Below the pieces are notes generated by a model. It saw nothing but the letters and a program-made list of their open reading frames with translations, had not been told where the DNA came from and did no database searches. Both the position numbers and the translations under genes were made by a program. From the NCBI RefSeq assembly GCF_011397635.1, contig NC_064757.1:30760339-30824338 (forward strand): DNA of 64,000 nucleotides, in the 5' to 3' direction. This DNA comes from Epinephelus fuscoguttatus (Eukaryota > Chordata > Actinopteri > Perciformes > Serranidae). Positions 46,701-57,209 of the stretch are shown piece by piece. Each line of letters begins with the position of its first letter. Position 1 is the stretch's first letter.

Positions 46701-49700
46701 TGTGCCGGGCAAGTAGTGCATACTTGGCTTGTTTTATTTACTTAAACCTGCCTAGGGTTTCATACTGGGAGTGTAGGGAGAGCTGCTGGGAGTCAACCGT
46801 GCAATGTTTGCAGTACTTTGAAAAAAATATCAAACATGTGCTACTTATATAATGCAAAAAAAGGTTTTGTGCTGTTGGTTGACACAATAAGCAATTTTAA
46901 GGCATCACATTTAACTAAAAATGTAATAAACAGTTCAATACTAACAACTGCTATAGTGGTCCTAAAAGAAATGCACTGAAAACAACCTTAGATAAAAGAA
47001 ATATATGACAAGGAGAAACAAGAATAGTTAAATGAAATCAAAACAACTCTCTGTGGGGATTCTGTCAGGACTGGGTGTGGAAACTTGAACCAAACAAATG
47101 ACCTAAGAATGGAACACACAGTGATGCAAAATGAAACTGAAAGTTGTATAGCTGAATTAAGACTTTCTTTAAATCACCTCGACCCTAGAGCCAAATAGGC
47201 ACCAGTCCAAGTCAAAAGACAGATGCTGTTTTGGACAGTGTAATGAATACCCACCCTGCATCCTTAAGCAGATCCAGGAAAGCATGGAACTTTGTAAATG
47301 AACTTTCAATGCTCTCCAGAACTGCCTCATCTTCAAGAGCACCAAGAGCAGGTGGTGCTGATGCAGAGCCGGTGGCTGCAAGTGCCTCTGACAGGGAGAG
47401 GTTGGTGTCACGAAGACGGGCATTCTCCAACTCAAACTGTATACGTATAAGAAAAAGAAAGAATAGAAGCCTGTCTCTTGAGCTTTTCATTTACAAAACC
47501 ATTTTTGAACATAATACAGAGCTGTAACTCAAAACTTTGGACTGTCTGTTGAGATATAATTGCGGGATCATCAAAGGAACTTCAGCAACAATCAGCACTT
47601 AATCTAGAGGTATAATGACCAGAATTATCCAAAACCCACTCCATCTTGGCTGACCCTCAAGCTATCTAATGTTAGCATGGAATAAAGATCCTGCTATGTC
47701 ATTACATCAAGTATGGCATTGACACAATCTCTAGAACTAACTAATGCTATAGCAATGTCCACAAACTACAAGAAAATGCAAACTGGCTACTGCTGCACAG
47801 AGGGAAAACAAAATAAAAATAGATTACAGACAAAAAAATCATATGTTAGCACCGCTGAGATCATCATTACCTCCATGAGCCTTGACTCAGCTTTCAGTCT
47901 GGCTCTGCGCTCCTCTGCCAGCCTCAGACGACACTCCTTTAGCTCCATCTGCAGGGCATGCATAACAACACACACACAAATACACAGCATGCTCTAAGTT
48001 CTTCAAAGCAAACTGATGAAGTCCAAAAAGCTTTGTCTTGTCCGCAACACTTAAAAAGTTCCAGTTTGGGAACTAGCCATATGTGACCTACCTGTATGTG
48101 TTTAAACTGCCGTTCAGTGATTCGGTCCTGGAGACTAAGAGAAGATGGTCTCTGCTCCACTTCCACCACCACTTCTTCCTCCTCCTCACCCTCCTCTTGC
48201 TCTGATTCCGACTCCACAGTAACCTTCACGGTAGCTGCACCCTGAAGAAAACCATGTTTTAACAGGGGAAGGGTTTCTTTTTGACAGATCTTGTCAGAGT
48301 TCTGATCCGTTTTCAACTTTTGGTCGTTTTTAATAGTAATGCACTGCACATAAACAAAAGAAAACTCACCTCAAAGCTTTGATCTATCACACAAACTCCA
48401 GGAGGCATACCTCTGCAACAAAGGCAACATAACATTAGTCTAAGATTCACTGAGCACCATCACAGTTATACCTGATGATTGTTTTCTAAATAAAGGAGTA
48501 TGTTCTATTCTAGTTTTTTGAGGAGACATGTTCCGTAATGAAGCCAAAAACTGTTCGAGCAATAGGCTGTCTTCAATCTATAAATTAACTAAAAGTAAAC
48601 TGGTTTGCCAACATCTCTTCACCTCTGGCGTCCAGCTCGTGCAGCAGCACGCCAAGGCACACAGCTGGAGCGGGAATAGGGTTTCTGTGTCTGAGCAACG
48701 CCTGAACTCCGTCCTGAAGGAGATGATCCTTTACGAGGGGCTGTACCAGAGAGAGAGAGCGAGCATGTAAAGGACTGGAAATGGAGAGCTTTGGGCTACA
48801 AGGTTTTCCTCTGGGAGCACTGGCTATTAGGCTGTGGTGTAGAACGAGGACACACAGACTCCGGCAGTAAGTGGGTGATATACTGTGTGGTTCCATGAGG
48901 TACTTTACATCTAAAAAGCAGGGTCTTAACATCACAAGCAACAGCAAATAGACACTGATGAGTCCAGCTGAAAATAACTGTAGTTACTGTATCAGTTATG
49001 AGACAGCATGGCACTCCTCATCTTTTGCTTTTGATATTTACTACAGGGTATACAAATCAAAGTATCTAAAAGTGTTACAGGATTTTGTCATATAAATAAA
49101 TGTGGACTTATTTTTTGCTCTGGTCCGCAGAGCTGCCTGTAGTAAGGGGAGAACAGCATGACGGTCTTACCATGTCTCCAGATGACTTAAAAGCCAAAGG
49201 GTGAGAAGTCAGACAGAGACAATATGAGTATGTGATAATAGACGCTATCTTAACTAGACTCAAAGAAATCCAACACTGAAGGTTAGGCACTTATGCAGTT
49301 TGAAGATGGGGCAAATTTGCATATCAACTATGTCTAAATGTCAAATTAGAGGTTTGAGAGTCGGAAAATCTGAAATTATTTGACACTAGCAACTTACGCA
49401 GTTTAGGTCAGTATGGGAAAACTAAACATTTTTTGTCTGCATTATGTTTTATCTGACTAGGGATACAGTGACCTTGAAGAAAAAAAATGTATGCATATAC
49501 CTATCCTGAATGTAGTTTTTCCTCTGACTAGACTGGGTAGAGCTCGCCTCTTTGGACCAGAAGCTCTCTGTGGCTCTGAGGCTGCAGGCTTGATCCAGTA
49601 GTACTGCAGCACAACATCAGGAAGACACAAGACATGGGCACAGTTTGCTTACAAATATGAAGCAAAGACACCACTCTATCACTTAGACTTTCAATAATAA

Positions 49701-52700
49701 CATTAGCCCCAGACACTCACCTCTGGTGACTGTGCATCAGCATTCATCAGTACTTTCTCTAGTATAGTTTTAATTAGGACCTTGTCTGTAAAGGGAAAAG
49801 AAACATTCACCAAGGAAAAATATATGTCCAAAAATGTACATTTTTGTTGTTGTATGAAAACATTACTTACTCAAAACGTGGTTATGAGTATGCACTGGGA
49901 ACACAGCTAAATAAAAATCTACCAGTACGCTAGCTGCACCTAGAGGCTGCAATCTTTATTACGCTCACAATACAAAAATGCTTTGTGGAACCAGTGATTG
50001 TATATATAATGATGGACAGCATGACAGCGAAGATGCTCCACAACAAAAGATGGTAAGAAATGGTACACACTTCTGGTCTCCTAAATGGGTGCAACCGTCT
50101 CTCCCTTGTAACCCCTCACCATGTTTTGAAGTTTTGTAAATGTTGTGTGGATGGATACAAGCAGATTTAAAACAATACAACACTATATACTGTACAAATG
50201 TAATGCTAGTGCCTTGTTTTGCTGCTGGCATTTATCAGCTAGCTTAATATCTGATATCAACTTAGTACAAGCTCATATCAGTTGTTGCTGTATCTTTTGA
50301 GAGTGTGTTGCTGAGACAGGTCTCAAACAAATTTTCTCCTGATTTGTCTGTCTGAAAAATGCTGTTTGAGTGTTCAGGAAAAATGTAGCTTGTGAAAAAC
50401 AGTTCCAGCATTTACTTGAGTGAGTGTGCGGCTAAAGAATCGGTCATAATCTGTGCTAACGTTCACTCCTCATATTAAAATGAATAGACTCCGGACCTGT
50501 CACTAGTCTCCTAAACTGGCAGGGCAGTGGTGAAACCTACAAAACACAGGTACAGGAAATGACTTGAAAGTAAGCAGTCTCATTTACCAACGCAGTCTCT
50601 GGTGACAGCTCCCCAAAAGTGAAGCCACAACACTGCAAACTCCCCCCGGTGGCTGGCTGCAGTTAAGGTCATAAACCCTCCCCACTCAATGTTTATGGAT
50701 GGGACTTGGCCCAAAATAAAAAATCAAAGGACACGTCAATTACATTTTTCCCAAAGATGGTTTCTGTCATCTTAGATAATTCTTATCACAATAGTGTATG
50801 TTCAAATGTATTTTTTCTGACAAGTTTGAATTTTTTTGATTTTTTCATGATTGACAGCTGTGTGTGGGTCAGAGGGTGTATGAGCAGTAACTCAATACCA
50901 CAGCTCCACTTTTCCATCGCTGATTCACAGACTCTGGCTCGAAATGACCTGAACTATTCAGGATAATTTGGCTTCACTTTTATACAGACGGAGGAAGTGG
51001 AGGTGCATCGCCCACCTTTATACACGGTCTATGTATGGAACAAACAACATACCAATAATTTATCATACTGACTAAAGCTCTATGCAGTGTTAAAACAATC
51101 TAGAAAATGTTAGGATTTGGTTGCGATGCTTTCTTACCAACTAAAGGGTTACTTCGTATATCCAGCACACAAAGAGCAGAGTTCGTTTTCAAGGCTTCCA
51201 GCAAACGGCGAGCTCCTTCGTTGGAAAGACCACACCTCTGTAGGTCCACAGCTGTTCAACAAATCACAAAACAGAAACGAAAAAACCTGAGCAAAATTCC
51301 ACAGCAACAAAAAAAATAAGCGTCTCTTTGTCTCATTTTATCTCTCAAACCCACACACATCTACTGACCTTTAACCCAGAGGTCCTCAGCCAGTTCATGC
51401 GCGAGAGCAGCAGCACCCCGGTCCCCAATCAAAGTGTTACAGTTCAGGGTGACACGGCGGAGACCTCCCATTCCCTCAAACTGTGGCTGTCGATACCTCA
51501 GAGACTCTGCCCATGCAGTACCATGCCTCTGCATTCCCTGATGCTGAGAAAAAATGCATACTTAAAATATTTATTTTTTTAAATACAGGTCATTTTGAAT
51601 TAGGGTCTGGGTTTACAATATAATAATCCATAACACCTGAAACAGTATGGTGGGTTAAGTCTTAAAAGTTATGTATTGTACCTTGATGATGTTGGCCATA
51701 TGTTCTGCCCCTCTCCAGGTGAGATTGCATCCTGTAAAATCTACTGTCCTGATGCTTGTAGAGTATTTAACACTTTGGCAAATGACTGAAACACAAGAAA
51801 ATGACATTTACAAAGACAAAATTCTCACATACAGTACAATCCTGCTAAGGCTTTCTAAACAATAAAGGGAACGAAAACTGTGAATAAACCTACTCTCTAA
51901 GCCCTCGTCAGAGATTGGACAGTTGGCCAGAGACAGGTTTTCCAAGGAAACACTTTTTGCAAAACCCTGGAATAAAAAATAAAACATATTTAGGTTTTAT
52001 CAAATTTCACTCTTTCACAGATCATCTGCTTTACGCCCCAAACACTCAAAAGTTGTTTCCTCCTCCAAGATGAGAGTATTCACCATAGATTATAGTAAAC
52101 AGGGTTTACAACTCAACATACACAGCTCAGAAAGTGAAGAGAAAAGTAGGGATGAATGCAAATGAACTTGTGATTCTGTGCCAGTCTCTCCAAATACGTA
52201 AAAAGAAAAAAAAAAACAACAACAATAAAATCCCTTTGTGCAAATCATATTCTCATTCTGGTTTTACCTTTGTTAAAGTGATGAGATCCCTCTCTCTCAG
52301 TGGAAGTCCATTAAGCTGCATAGTCTTGAGGTTGGGGGAGACAGTCAGACACTCTCTCAGGGCCTTGCACAACTTAAATGTCATATCCTTAGAGCGAATG
52401 GCTGGGATCCTCTTCCTGAGGCTAGACTTAAAGTACCTTCTGTCTGAAATTGGTGGTGATATGATTAATGTTTATATCCAAAATTGGCAGGTAATTCAAG
52501 TTCCTAATTTAATTCATCTTGTGCATGTTTCTGCAACATAAATAATTAGAAGGGTATAAATTTTTAATTTAAACCCCCCCCCCCCCCCCCCCCCAGTTAC
52601 TTGATGTACCAGATTTGTTTTCCGCCTTACCTGCGTCTCCAGAAGCCAGACTAGCCTGATATGTGCTACTTATTGCAATGTGGTGCAGGTGTTTGTTGAT

Positions 52701-52892
52701 GCTGATGGAGCTGAGAATGGGTGGCCAGTCTGTGAGTTTGACCCTGTCTCCATTAAAGTCCAGCATCCCTTTGTCAAGGTTCATCTTGACAGCAGGGAGA
52801 GGGACTGACTCCTGTCTGGCACAGGCAAAGTCATAGTATGCCATAAAGTCCTGGGCACCCCGCCGCCGAATGTGGGCACTGTCTTGAACCAT
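37760..52892 (-). CDS. cep78: Centrosomal protein of 78 kDa (15 coding exons)
   Basis: This is a centriole and ciliary-base protein; loss in humans causes cone-rod dystrophy with hearing loss. Coding exons, in transcript order, are 52892-52631, 52443-52268, 51966-51894, 51785-51682, 51543-51369, 51251-51138, 49785-49721, 49603-49501, 48740-48623, 48412-48370, 48241-48092, 47948-47871, 47436-47255, 39059-38891 and 38350-37760. They total 2403 nt (800 aa plus stop), every intron is GT-AG and phases agree. Landmarks are [20 protein letters not shown] near the N-terminus and leucine-rich repeats at about 130-320 ([57 protein letters not shown]). An acidic Glu/Val stretch at about 420-442 precedes a coiled coil at about 450-512. 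The family block [15 protein letters not shown] and then [16 protein letters not shown] follow. The protein is about 110 residues longer than the human form, mostly a Ser/Asn/His-rich segment in the last exon. The ATG has A at -3 and G at +4. Confidence 0.97.
39465..40255. mobile_element. Transposon-like element with imperfect inverted ends
   Basis: The left end (GAATTCATACTTCTGC ... AACCTACGCCATAGC) and the right end, read in reverse complement (GTATACCTGCAGTTTGG ... GACCCTACGCTGTAGC), are related inverted sequences. Between them AATGCCATAGGCTTGTGCTA occurs twice (39668 and 39870), giving an internal direct repeat. It lies in the large cep78 intron. Confidence 0.5.
40465..40870 (+). repeat. 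Local duplicate unit alpha, copy 1
   Basis: It opens AATACTGGCAAATTCTGGTC and runs through CCTATTTACTGCACCTTATG to AAACCCTCAGTCACATGA. It is shared with 42040-42440 and 45930-46280, all in one orientation within one cep78 intron. Confidence 0.8.
40985..42010 (+). repeat. Local duplicate unit beta, copy 1
   Basis: This 1-kb unit starts near ATACCGATTGTATTCTGTAT. It is nearly identical to 44582-45570 across about 41170-41930, where I see only isolated single-base differences (for example CAAAGATCAG against CAAAAATCAG). Similarity drops at both ends. The identical short open frames in the two copies simply reflect this duplication. Confidence 0.9.
42040..42440 (+). repeat. Local duplicate unit alpha, copy 2
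   Basis: It matches copy 1 (ACTGGGCAAATTCTAGTCCC; CCTTTAATGGCCCTTGAAG) with more substitutions. It follows beta copy 1 directly, so the local order is alpha-beta-alpha. Confidence 0.8.
42540..43990. repeat. Diverged interspersed repeat split by a SINE
   Basis: Phrases such as GCGCCCCC, 'AAGTTTCATG' and 'GACCACGTCAGTGAG' recur within this stretch: 42660-42690 and 43918-43945 both read as a GACCA(C/A)GTCAGTGAG(T/G)AG(A)AAAAACGTGG-like block. That suggests two related units of a teleost repeat. A family 2 SINE interrupts it at 43128-43482. A 116-codon minus-strand frame here is repeat-derived. Confidence 0.5.
43128..43482 (-). mobile_element. tRNA-derived SINE, family 2, copy 2
   Basis: It has the same structure as 16249-16567: minus-strand head GGGGCGGCAGTAGCTCAGTC, B-box region with CGCCTGTTAGAGTCCCCGTC, and tail CCCCTCAGGGAAAGTAAATA. 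A T-rich stretch at 43107-43130 borders the tail. The two copies differ at scattered sites and by a 20- to 30-bp segment (present near 43370-43400). Confidence 0.8.
44128..44336. mobile_element. Small MITE
   Basis: Left end CCTTTAGCCAGTGGTGTAGT, right end in reverse complement CCAGCTAAAGGCAGTGTTGT; the inner parts GTAGTGGTA and GTAGTGGAAGG also correspond. About 210 bp long with no coding capacity. Confidence 0.55.
44348..44577. repeat. Long inverted repeat (hairpin)
   Basis: Left arm 44348-44416 reads GTTCCTCTGCCTGTTGCTGC ... TGTACTCCGTGTT. Right arm 44480-44577 is its reverse complement, with a 28-nt or so insertion in mid-arm. The loop is about 60 nt. The right arm ends exactly where beta copy 2 begins. 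Confidence 0.8.
44582..45570 (+). repeat. Local duplicate unit beta, copy 2
   Basis: It is the near-identical partner of 40985-42010 at an offset of about 3586 bp. It lacks an 8-bp stretch (AGCTGACA-like, near 41152) present in copy 1 and diverges after about 45515. Confidence 0.9.
45930..46280 (+). repeat. Local duplicate unit alpha, copy 3
   Basis: It begins AATACTGGCAAATTCTGGTC like copy 1, shares ACCTATTTACTGCACCTTATG-type sequence, and ends AAACCCTCAGGCACATGAGA. Several small deletions relative to the other copies are present. Confidence 0.75.
46440..46850 (+). repeat. Diverged third copy of unit beta
   Basis: TTGCACCATCAACAAAATTT, then ATTAAAGCTGCGTGCCGCAA and CTTGCAACAAAGCCTTGACA correspond to the middle of unit beta but with many substitutions. 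Its right part (GGGAGAGCTGCTGGGAGTCAA form) also matches 45740-45880, downstream of beta copy 2. It predates the 41-kb / 45-kb duplication. Confidence 0.65.
50626..51033. repeat. Transposon-like remnant in cep78 intron
   Basis: It runs from GAAGCCACAACACTGCAAAC to TTATACACGGTCTATGTATG. The phrases AGAGGGTGTATGAGCAG and TATACACGGTCTATGTATGG resemble the 5400-5640 family (AGAGGGTGTAGAGGAGC; ACTATATAGATAATGG). Boundaries are uncertain. Confidence 0.35.
52574..52594. repeat. C homopolymer (21 bases) near a cep78 donor
   Basis: This is an uninterrupted C21 run; the cep78 pre-mRNA carries it as G21, starting about 37 nt downstream of the donor of the first coding exon (52630). Confidence 0.95.
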
Positions 52893-52971
52893 CTTTGACC
52901 TGGGAACAAAAATATTTTTTCGAAAGTCATTTAAGACAGAGTTGTTCAAGGTTAACAACACCATGAGATTA

Positions 52972-53290
52972 GGGTTGCAACGGTATGATAACCATCTCAG
53001 GAAATACCCTGGTGTCATGGTATCATGGTGTTATATGATTGTTATTTCTATCAGTTGCAATGACCCTTACAGGAATGAAAACACAAGGGCTTTTGTTTTT
53101 AGTTAAACAAATGTTTTATAACTATAATTGAAACCATTTTTAATGTAAGTATGTGTAAAAAGTCTCCCTTTTGAAAATAACTAAGATAATGGTGAGATTC
53201 TTTATCTACTTACATGTTTTTCTTCTATACGCAATATGATAGCTGTCAATTCTAATATCTTAAAACTGGTATACTGCTGCAACTACTTAT
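52972..53290. mobile_element. MITE with GTTGCAACGGTAT-type ends
   Basis: The left end reads AGGGTTGCAACGGTATGATA and the right end, in reverse complement, reads AAGTAGTTGCAGCAGTATAC. These imperfect inverted ends bracket about 320 bp of AT-rich non-coding DNA in the 5' UTR intron of cep78. Confidence 0.5.
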
Positions 53291-53849
53291 ATTCTCCTCT
53301 GATATTGATGATAAAACTATATAAAGGTTGATTAGAAATTTCAGCAACAGTATACTGACTCCAACATAGGTTTTTTTCTTTTGCTGTAAGTAAATACCAT
53401 GAAGTCATGATTGCCATAGGTAGGTTAGCACAGTTTGATTGCTGTCATTGTAGATTTCCTCTGGTATCAGAAGCAGATGACCAGTACTAGCTCGTTCTGT
53501 CTGCAGAGTCAACATCTCTCCTGTCACTATCTACCTGACAGCTATTCCTCCATAGCTGACCTACAGTAAAACATAACGGCTCACAGACTTCAGTGTAACA
53601 CCTAAATGTCAACGTTAAACCTCACAGTAACTTGAAGGCTGAAAGACTTTCTAGTTAGCTCGTATTGGCGTTAAAAAACTGAATCTAGCTACAGTGTAGT
53701 AAGTTGGTTGATCCAGTGGCGTTAGCAAGCTAAGCTCCTAGCAACCGTTGGTACGGACTCTGCTAACGAGCTGTGAATGGTCATGTTTTTAGGTGCACTT
53801 TCACGCATTATTAAATAGCATTTAATAGAACTAACACGATATAACGTAC

Positions 53850-53940
53850 CTTACACATATGACTGAAGGCTTTATGGTTTTGGCACGCTTCTCTTGGTTT
53901 TCCTTGACCACTTTTTGACAACTTCAACAGCCTGTTATTG
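53850..53940 (-). other. cep78: Probable non-coding first exon of cep78
   Basis: The first coding exon has a clear acceptor (CAG at 52902-52900) only 7 nt before its ATG, so a 5' exon must exist upstream. The best partner donor is AAG|GTACGT at 53849-53844. The exon upstream of it contains no in-frame start. The 5' end is not determinable; transcription probably begins within 53900-54080. Beyond about 54080 the sequence becomes AT-rich. Confidence 0.5.
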
Positions 53941-54378
53941 TAGAAGGTGTAGATAAGCGCTCAAAAGTGGCGCTGTTGTGCCAGTAAAGCCTCGCCCACA
54001 GCTCTTCCTCACTGTGTCCTGTGTGAGTCTATGCAGAGCTCTGCTGCCACCTACCGGAGCGGAGGCGGAAGTGAACTCTCCATAATCAGTGTGGGGAGAA
54101 GGTGTACAGTAGATTTTATTATATGCTAAACCTATATGCAATTTATTTATAGTGTGACGTGTGTGGTTGTGCTGCTGATCCTGCCTGATGCCTCCTGCTG
54201 CTGTTATCATTAGTCATACTTCTACTGTTATTATACACATATGACTATTGTCACATATGTATACTATCAGATATTAATATATACTTTCAACATATTGTAC
54301 CACAATAGCCATAATTATAATTATTATATTATTACTTTCATTAATGTTGTTGTAAGCTACTGTCATTACCATCTGTCC

Positions 54379-54383
<5 letters not shown>

Positions 54384-54424
<41 letters not shown>
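54384..54424. repeat. (CT)n microsatellite
   Basis: A pure CT run of 41 bases lies about 450-550 bp upstream of the probable cep78 first exon. Confidence 0.98.
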
Positions 54425-54427
<3 letters not shown>

Positions 54428-54474
54428 GTGTCATACGGATTACTGTTAATTTATCATGTTGATCTGTTCTGTAT

Positions 54475-54680
54475 GACATCTATTGCACGTCTGTCCGTCC
54501 TGTAAGAGGGATCCCTTTTTGCCCCCCGTTAAAGTGTTTTTTTTGGGGGGGAGTTTTTCCTTATCCACTGCGAGAGTCCTAAGGACAGAGGGATGTTGTA
54601 TGCTGTAAAGCCCTGTGAGGCAAATTGTGATTTGTGATATTGGGCTTTATAAATAAAATTGATTGATAGAAATTGATTGA
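54475..54680 (+). repeat. Retroposon 3'-region with ATTG tail
   Basis: The string CTTATCCACTGCGAGAGTCC, then GGATGTTGTATGCTGTAAAG and CCCTGTGAGGCAAATTGTGA, ends in TTTATAAATAAAATTGATTG. It has the form of a common teleost LINE/SINE 3' end with an ATTG-type repeated tail. The 5' part is missing. Confidence 0.65.
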
Positions 54681-55308
54681 TTTAAACAGTAAAAGCATTA
54701 CTTGAAATTAATTTAAAGGATACATTAACATCTTAAGAACAAAAAGGCAACAGGCTAACTAAATAGGTGCTTTGTTAAAAAAACAAAAAAAAAACAACCT
54801 ATAACCCTTACTGGTGAGGAACAGATGTCTTTTATTATTGTTAATTAACTTTATGAGGACCTCCTGAGACCCCAGCTTTTGTTAGGTTTTTAATTTCTCC
54901 TTGCTATTTGGGATTAGTAGGACATGATAAGTTTAAAAAAAACTAAACATTGTCAACGATAATAATGTCCCAATATCCTTCAATGAGCTGATGATAAATT
55001 CCTTATGTCTTCAAATGAGTACTTTCAATTAACAGTGTCTTAGCTTGTTACATTACTAAAACTGGTAAAAATTTGTAGGGTGTACCAAACTACTGAGGTT
55101 ATTTACTAAGGCTACTAAGGCTGGCAGAGATGGCTGCCATCTTGTTTTTACAATGATTGGTGTAATGTGGTCTCATTGCCACTAGATGGCACATAAAAGT
55201 GTCCACGAGTGAGGACAACAGGCCTAAGTTAAGCAGAATGAAGTACAAGGTCCGGTAAACCCAAAATGTAATGTCCTTATATGAGGGCACAGGGCATGGT
55301 ATAACATT

Positions 55309-55643
55309 CATTCTAACCGCTTCATCCTCTTGAGGGTCGCGGGGGGGCTGGAGCCTATCCCAGCTGACATCGGGCGAGAGGCAGGGTACACCCTGGACAG
55401 GTCGCCAGACCTATCTCAGGGCTGACACATAGAGACAGACAACCATTCACACCTACGGACAATTTTTAGAGTTATCAATTAACCTAGTCCCCAATCTGCA
55501 TGTCTTTGGACTGTGGGAGGAAGCCGGAGTGCCCGGAGAGAACATGCAAACTCCGCACAGAAGGGCTCCCACGCCCGGGATCGAGCCGGCAACCCTCTTG
55601 CTGTGAGGCAAGAGTGCTAACCACCACACCACCGTGCCACCCC
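55309..55643 (-). mobile_element. tRNA-headed SINE-like retroposon, copy 3
   Basis: On the minus strand it begins GGGTGGCACGGTGGTGTGGT, with TTAGCACTCTTGCCTCACAG and a B-box-like GGCTCGATCCC. It continues through CATGTTCTC and TCCCACAGTCCAAAGACATG and ends at GGATGAAGCGGTTAGAATGA, a tetranucleotide tail. It lacks a segment of about 45 bp present in the 62.5-kb copy (the ACCCACGCTGACACGGGG part). Confidence 0.8.
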
Positions 55644-57000
55644 ATGGTATAACATACTACACAAAAATATTATGAGACCTACAGATGTCAGGTGTCTTGA
55701 TAGCCTTTTTGTTGGTCGAAATCAAAAAGCAGTTTCATATAGTCTTCAACATCCTTCAGAAAAAAAATTAAAAAGGAACAATATGAGGTTTATTATTGCT
55801 AAACTTACATTTCTGGATAAACTATTTTGCCAAAATCATTACCAAGGTAATCATAAAAAAGTTTTTTTGAGAACTTGAGGAAACCAAACACCACATTATC
55901 CCATAATAATGTAAACCCTCATTCAGCTCATTCCTCAGCCCCCCACTTACCTCCCCCTGTTACACTATATACATTTTTTCAATGAACGTTCTCTACAAAA
56001 AAATTTGTCACAAAAATTGCAAATTACATTCTGATAACAAGTACAAGGTTAGAGTAATGCTAATTGTAGTTAAAATATAGCCAGTGTTGCATGATGTCCA
56101 TTTTAGTGGACAGATGATTAACTGTCATTTCTTGCCAACATAAGCTTGGAGATTTTGACAACAGTATTACTTCTTAGATGCTACCTGATGTTTACAAATT
56201 TCATTTACCTGCAGGGCTCTCCTATTATAGTAGGATTGGCAATAAATTCGTGAGCTGCACATCGGCCATCTTGGTTTTCCGAGATTTGTGTTGCACTTAC
56301 AACACTTGGCCACTGGGTGGCAGTGTATGGCAAGACGCACTGGGATCCACTGTAGTTGCTTACATGCAACTCTAGCACCAAAACAAATGCATATCAAATG
56401 ACGTTTAAATAAGTGACCACTAGTGTAAAAGTGGTAAGAGTTTGGTTTCAAGTATTTTATATTTCTTTTATTGACAGAGTAATTAATTTTATATAAAGGT
56501 CAAAAAAGATTTACAAATCATTGATTTTCTTTTTTAAATTTGCGTCCAATGTTTTGGACTCGGAGTTCCATTATCAGGTTTTTACAGATTATCATTAAAT
56601 AAGCCTACTGGGTTTGCGTTACCACATTTCTCTTTTTTCAAAATTTATTCATTATTGTTACTCTAATAAGCTATTTTTATACTTAAAAAATATATTATTT
56701 TATTTTTATTTTGTTATTTTTATTTTATTTTACTCTTTTAAAAATTAAATTAATTTATTTTTTTTGCAGCCAACAAGAACCCCATGAGGTGCGTTTGCGT
56801 CCCACAATAAAGTCCTCCAAAGTATAGTTGCGTAACATGTTATTATGGCATGGAAAAGTTCGCATCACATGATGAAAATCAATACAAGGGATCACTGTAT
56901 TTGAAATGAACATTGATCCCTCCCTTGTCATATCACCCTCGTTAACGACTCTCGTACTGGAATCCAGAAAATCGGTAAAAAATCATTCAGGGCAGGCTCC
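55644..57000. other. Intergenic between cep78 and the 57-kb promoter
   Basis: AT-rich with T-rich runs at 56690-56770. Frames here (for example 56167-56451 on -) have no recognisable product. No complete mobile element was delimited. Confidence 0.5.
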
Positions 57001-57134
57001 TGACAATAATTTGATGCGCGTCGTGACCACCGTCGTGATCACAGGATCCCAACCGTCGCCCCGTTTTCCCGTGTCACTCTAACGCAGCAGGACAACACCC
57101 TCTCCCCCGTGAAAAAACACTTTACTGGAATCTC

Positions 57135-57158
57135 ATTGGTCGGTACAGCTGTCAATCA
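57135..57158 (+). promoter_or_regulatory. CCAAT box next to a PBX-PREP/MEIS decamer
   Basis: ATTGG (57135-57139, a CCAAT box on the minus strand) is followed nine bases later by CTGTCAATCA (57149-57158), which reads TGATTGACAG on the minus strand. That is the exact decamer bound by PBX with PREP or MEIS partners. They lie just upstream of the probable first exon at about 57210-57326. Confidence 0.6.
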
Positions 57159-57209
57159 AACGCCCTGGTTTGCCCTATTCCAGTAATCCCAACCTACTCT
57201 GGAGTCAGT

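Noticed and set aside
55580-55643. Possible tRNA genes at 55.6, 62.8, 43.4, 16.5 and 6.0 kb
   Set aside because: Only A-box and B-box-like segments are present, attached to SINE bodies; no cloverleaf with paired acceptor and anticodon stems.
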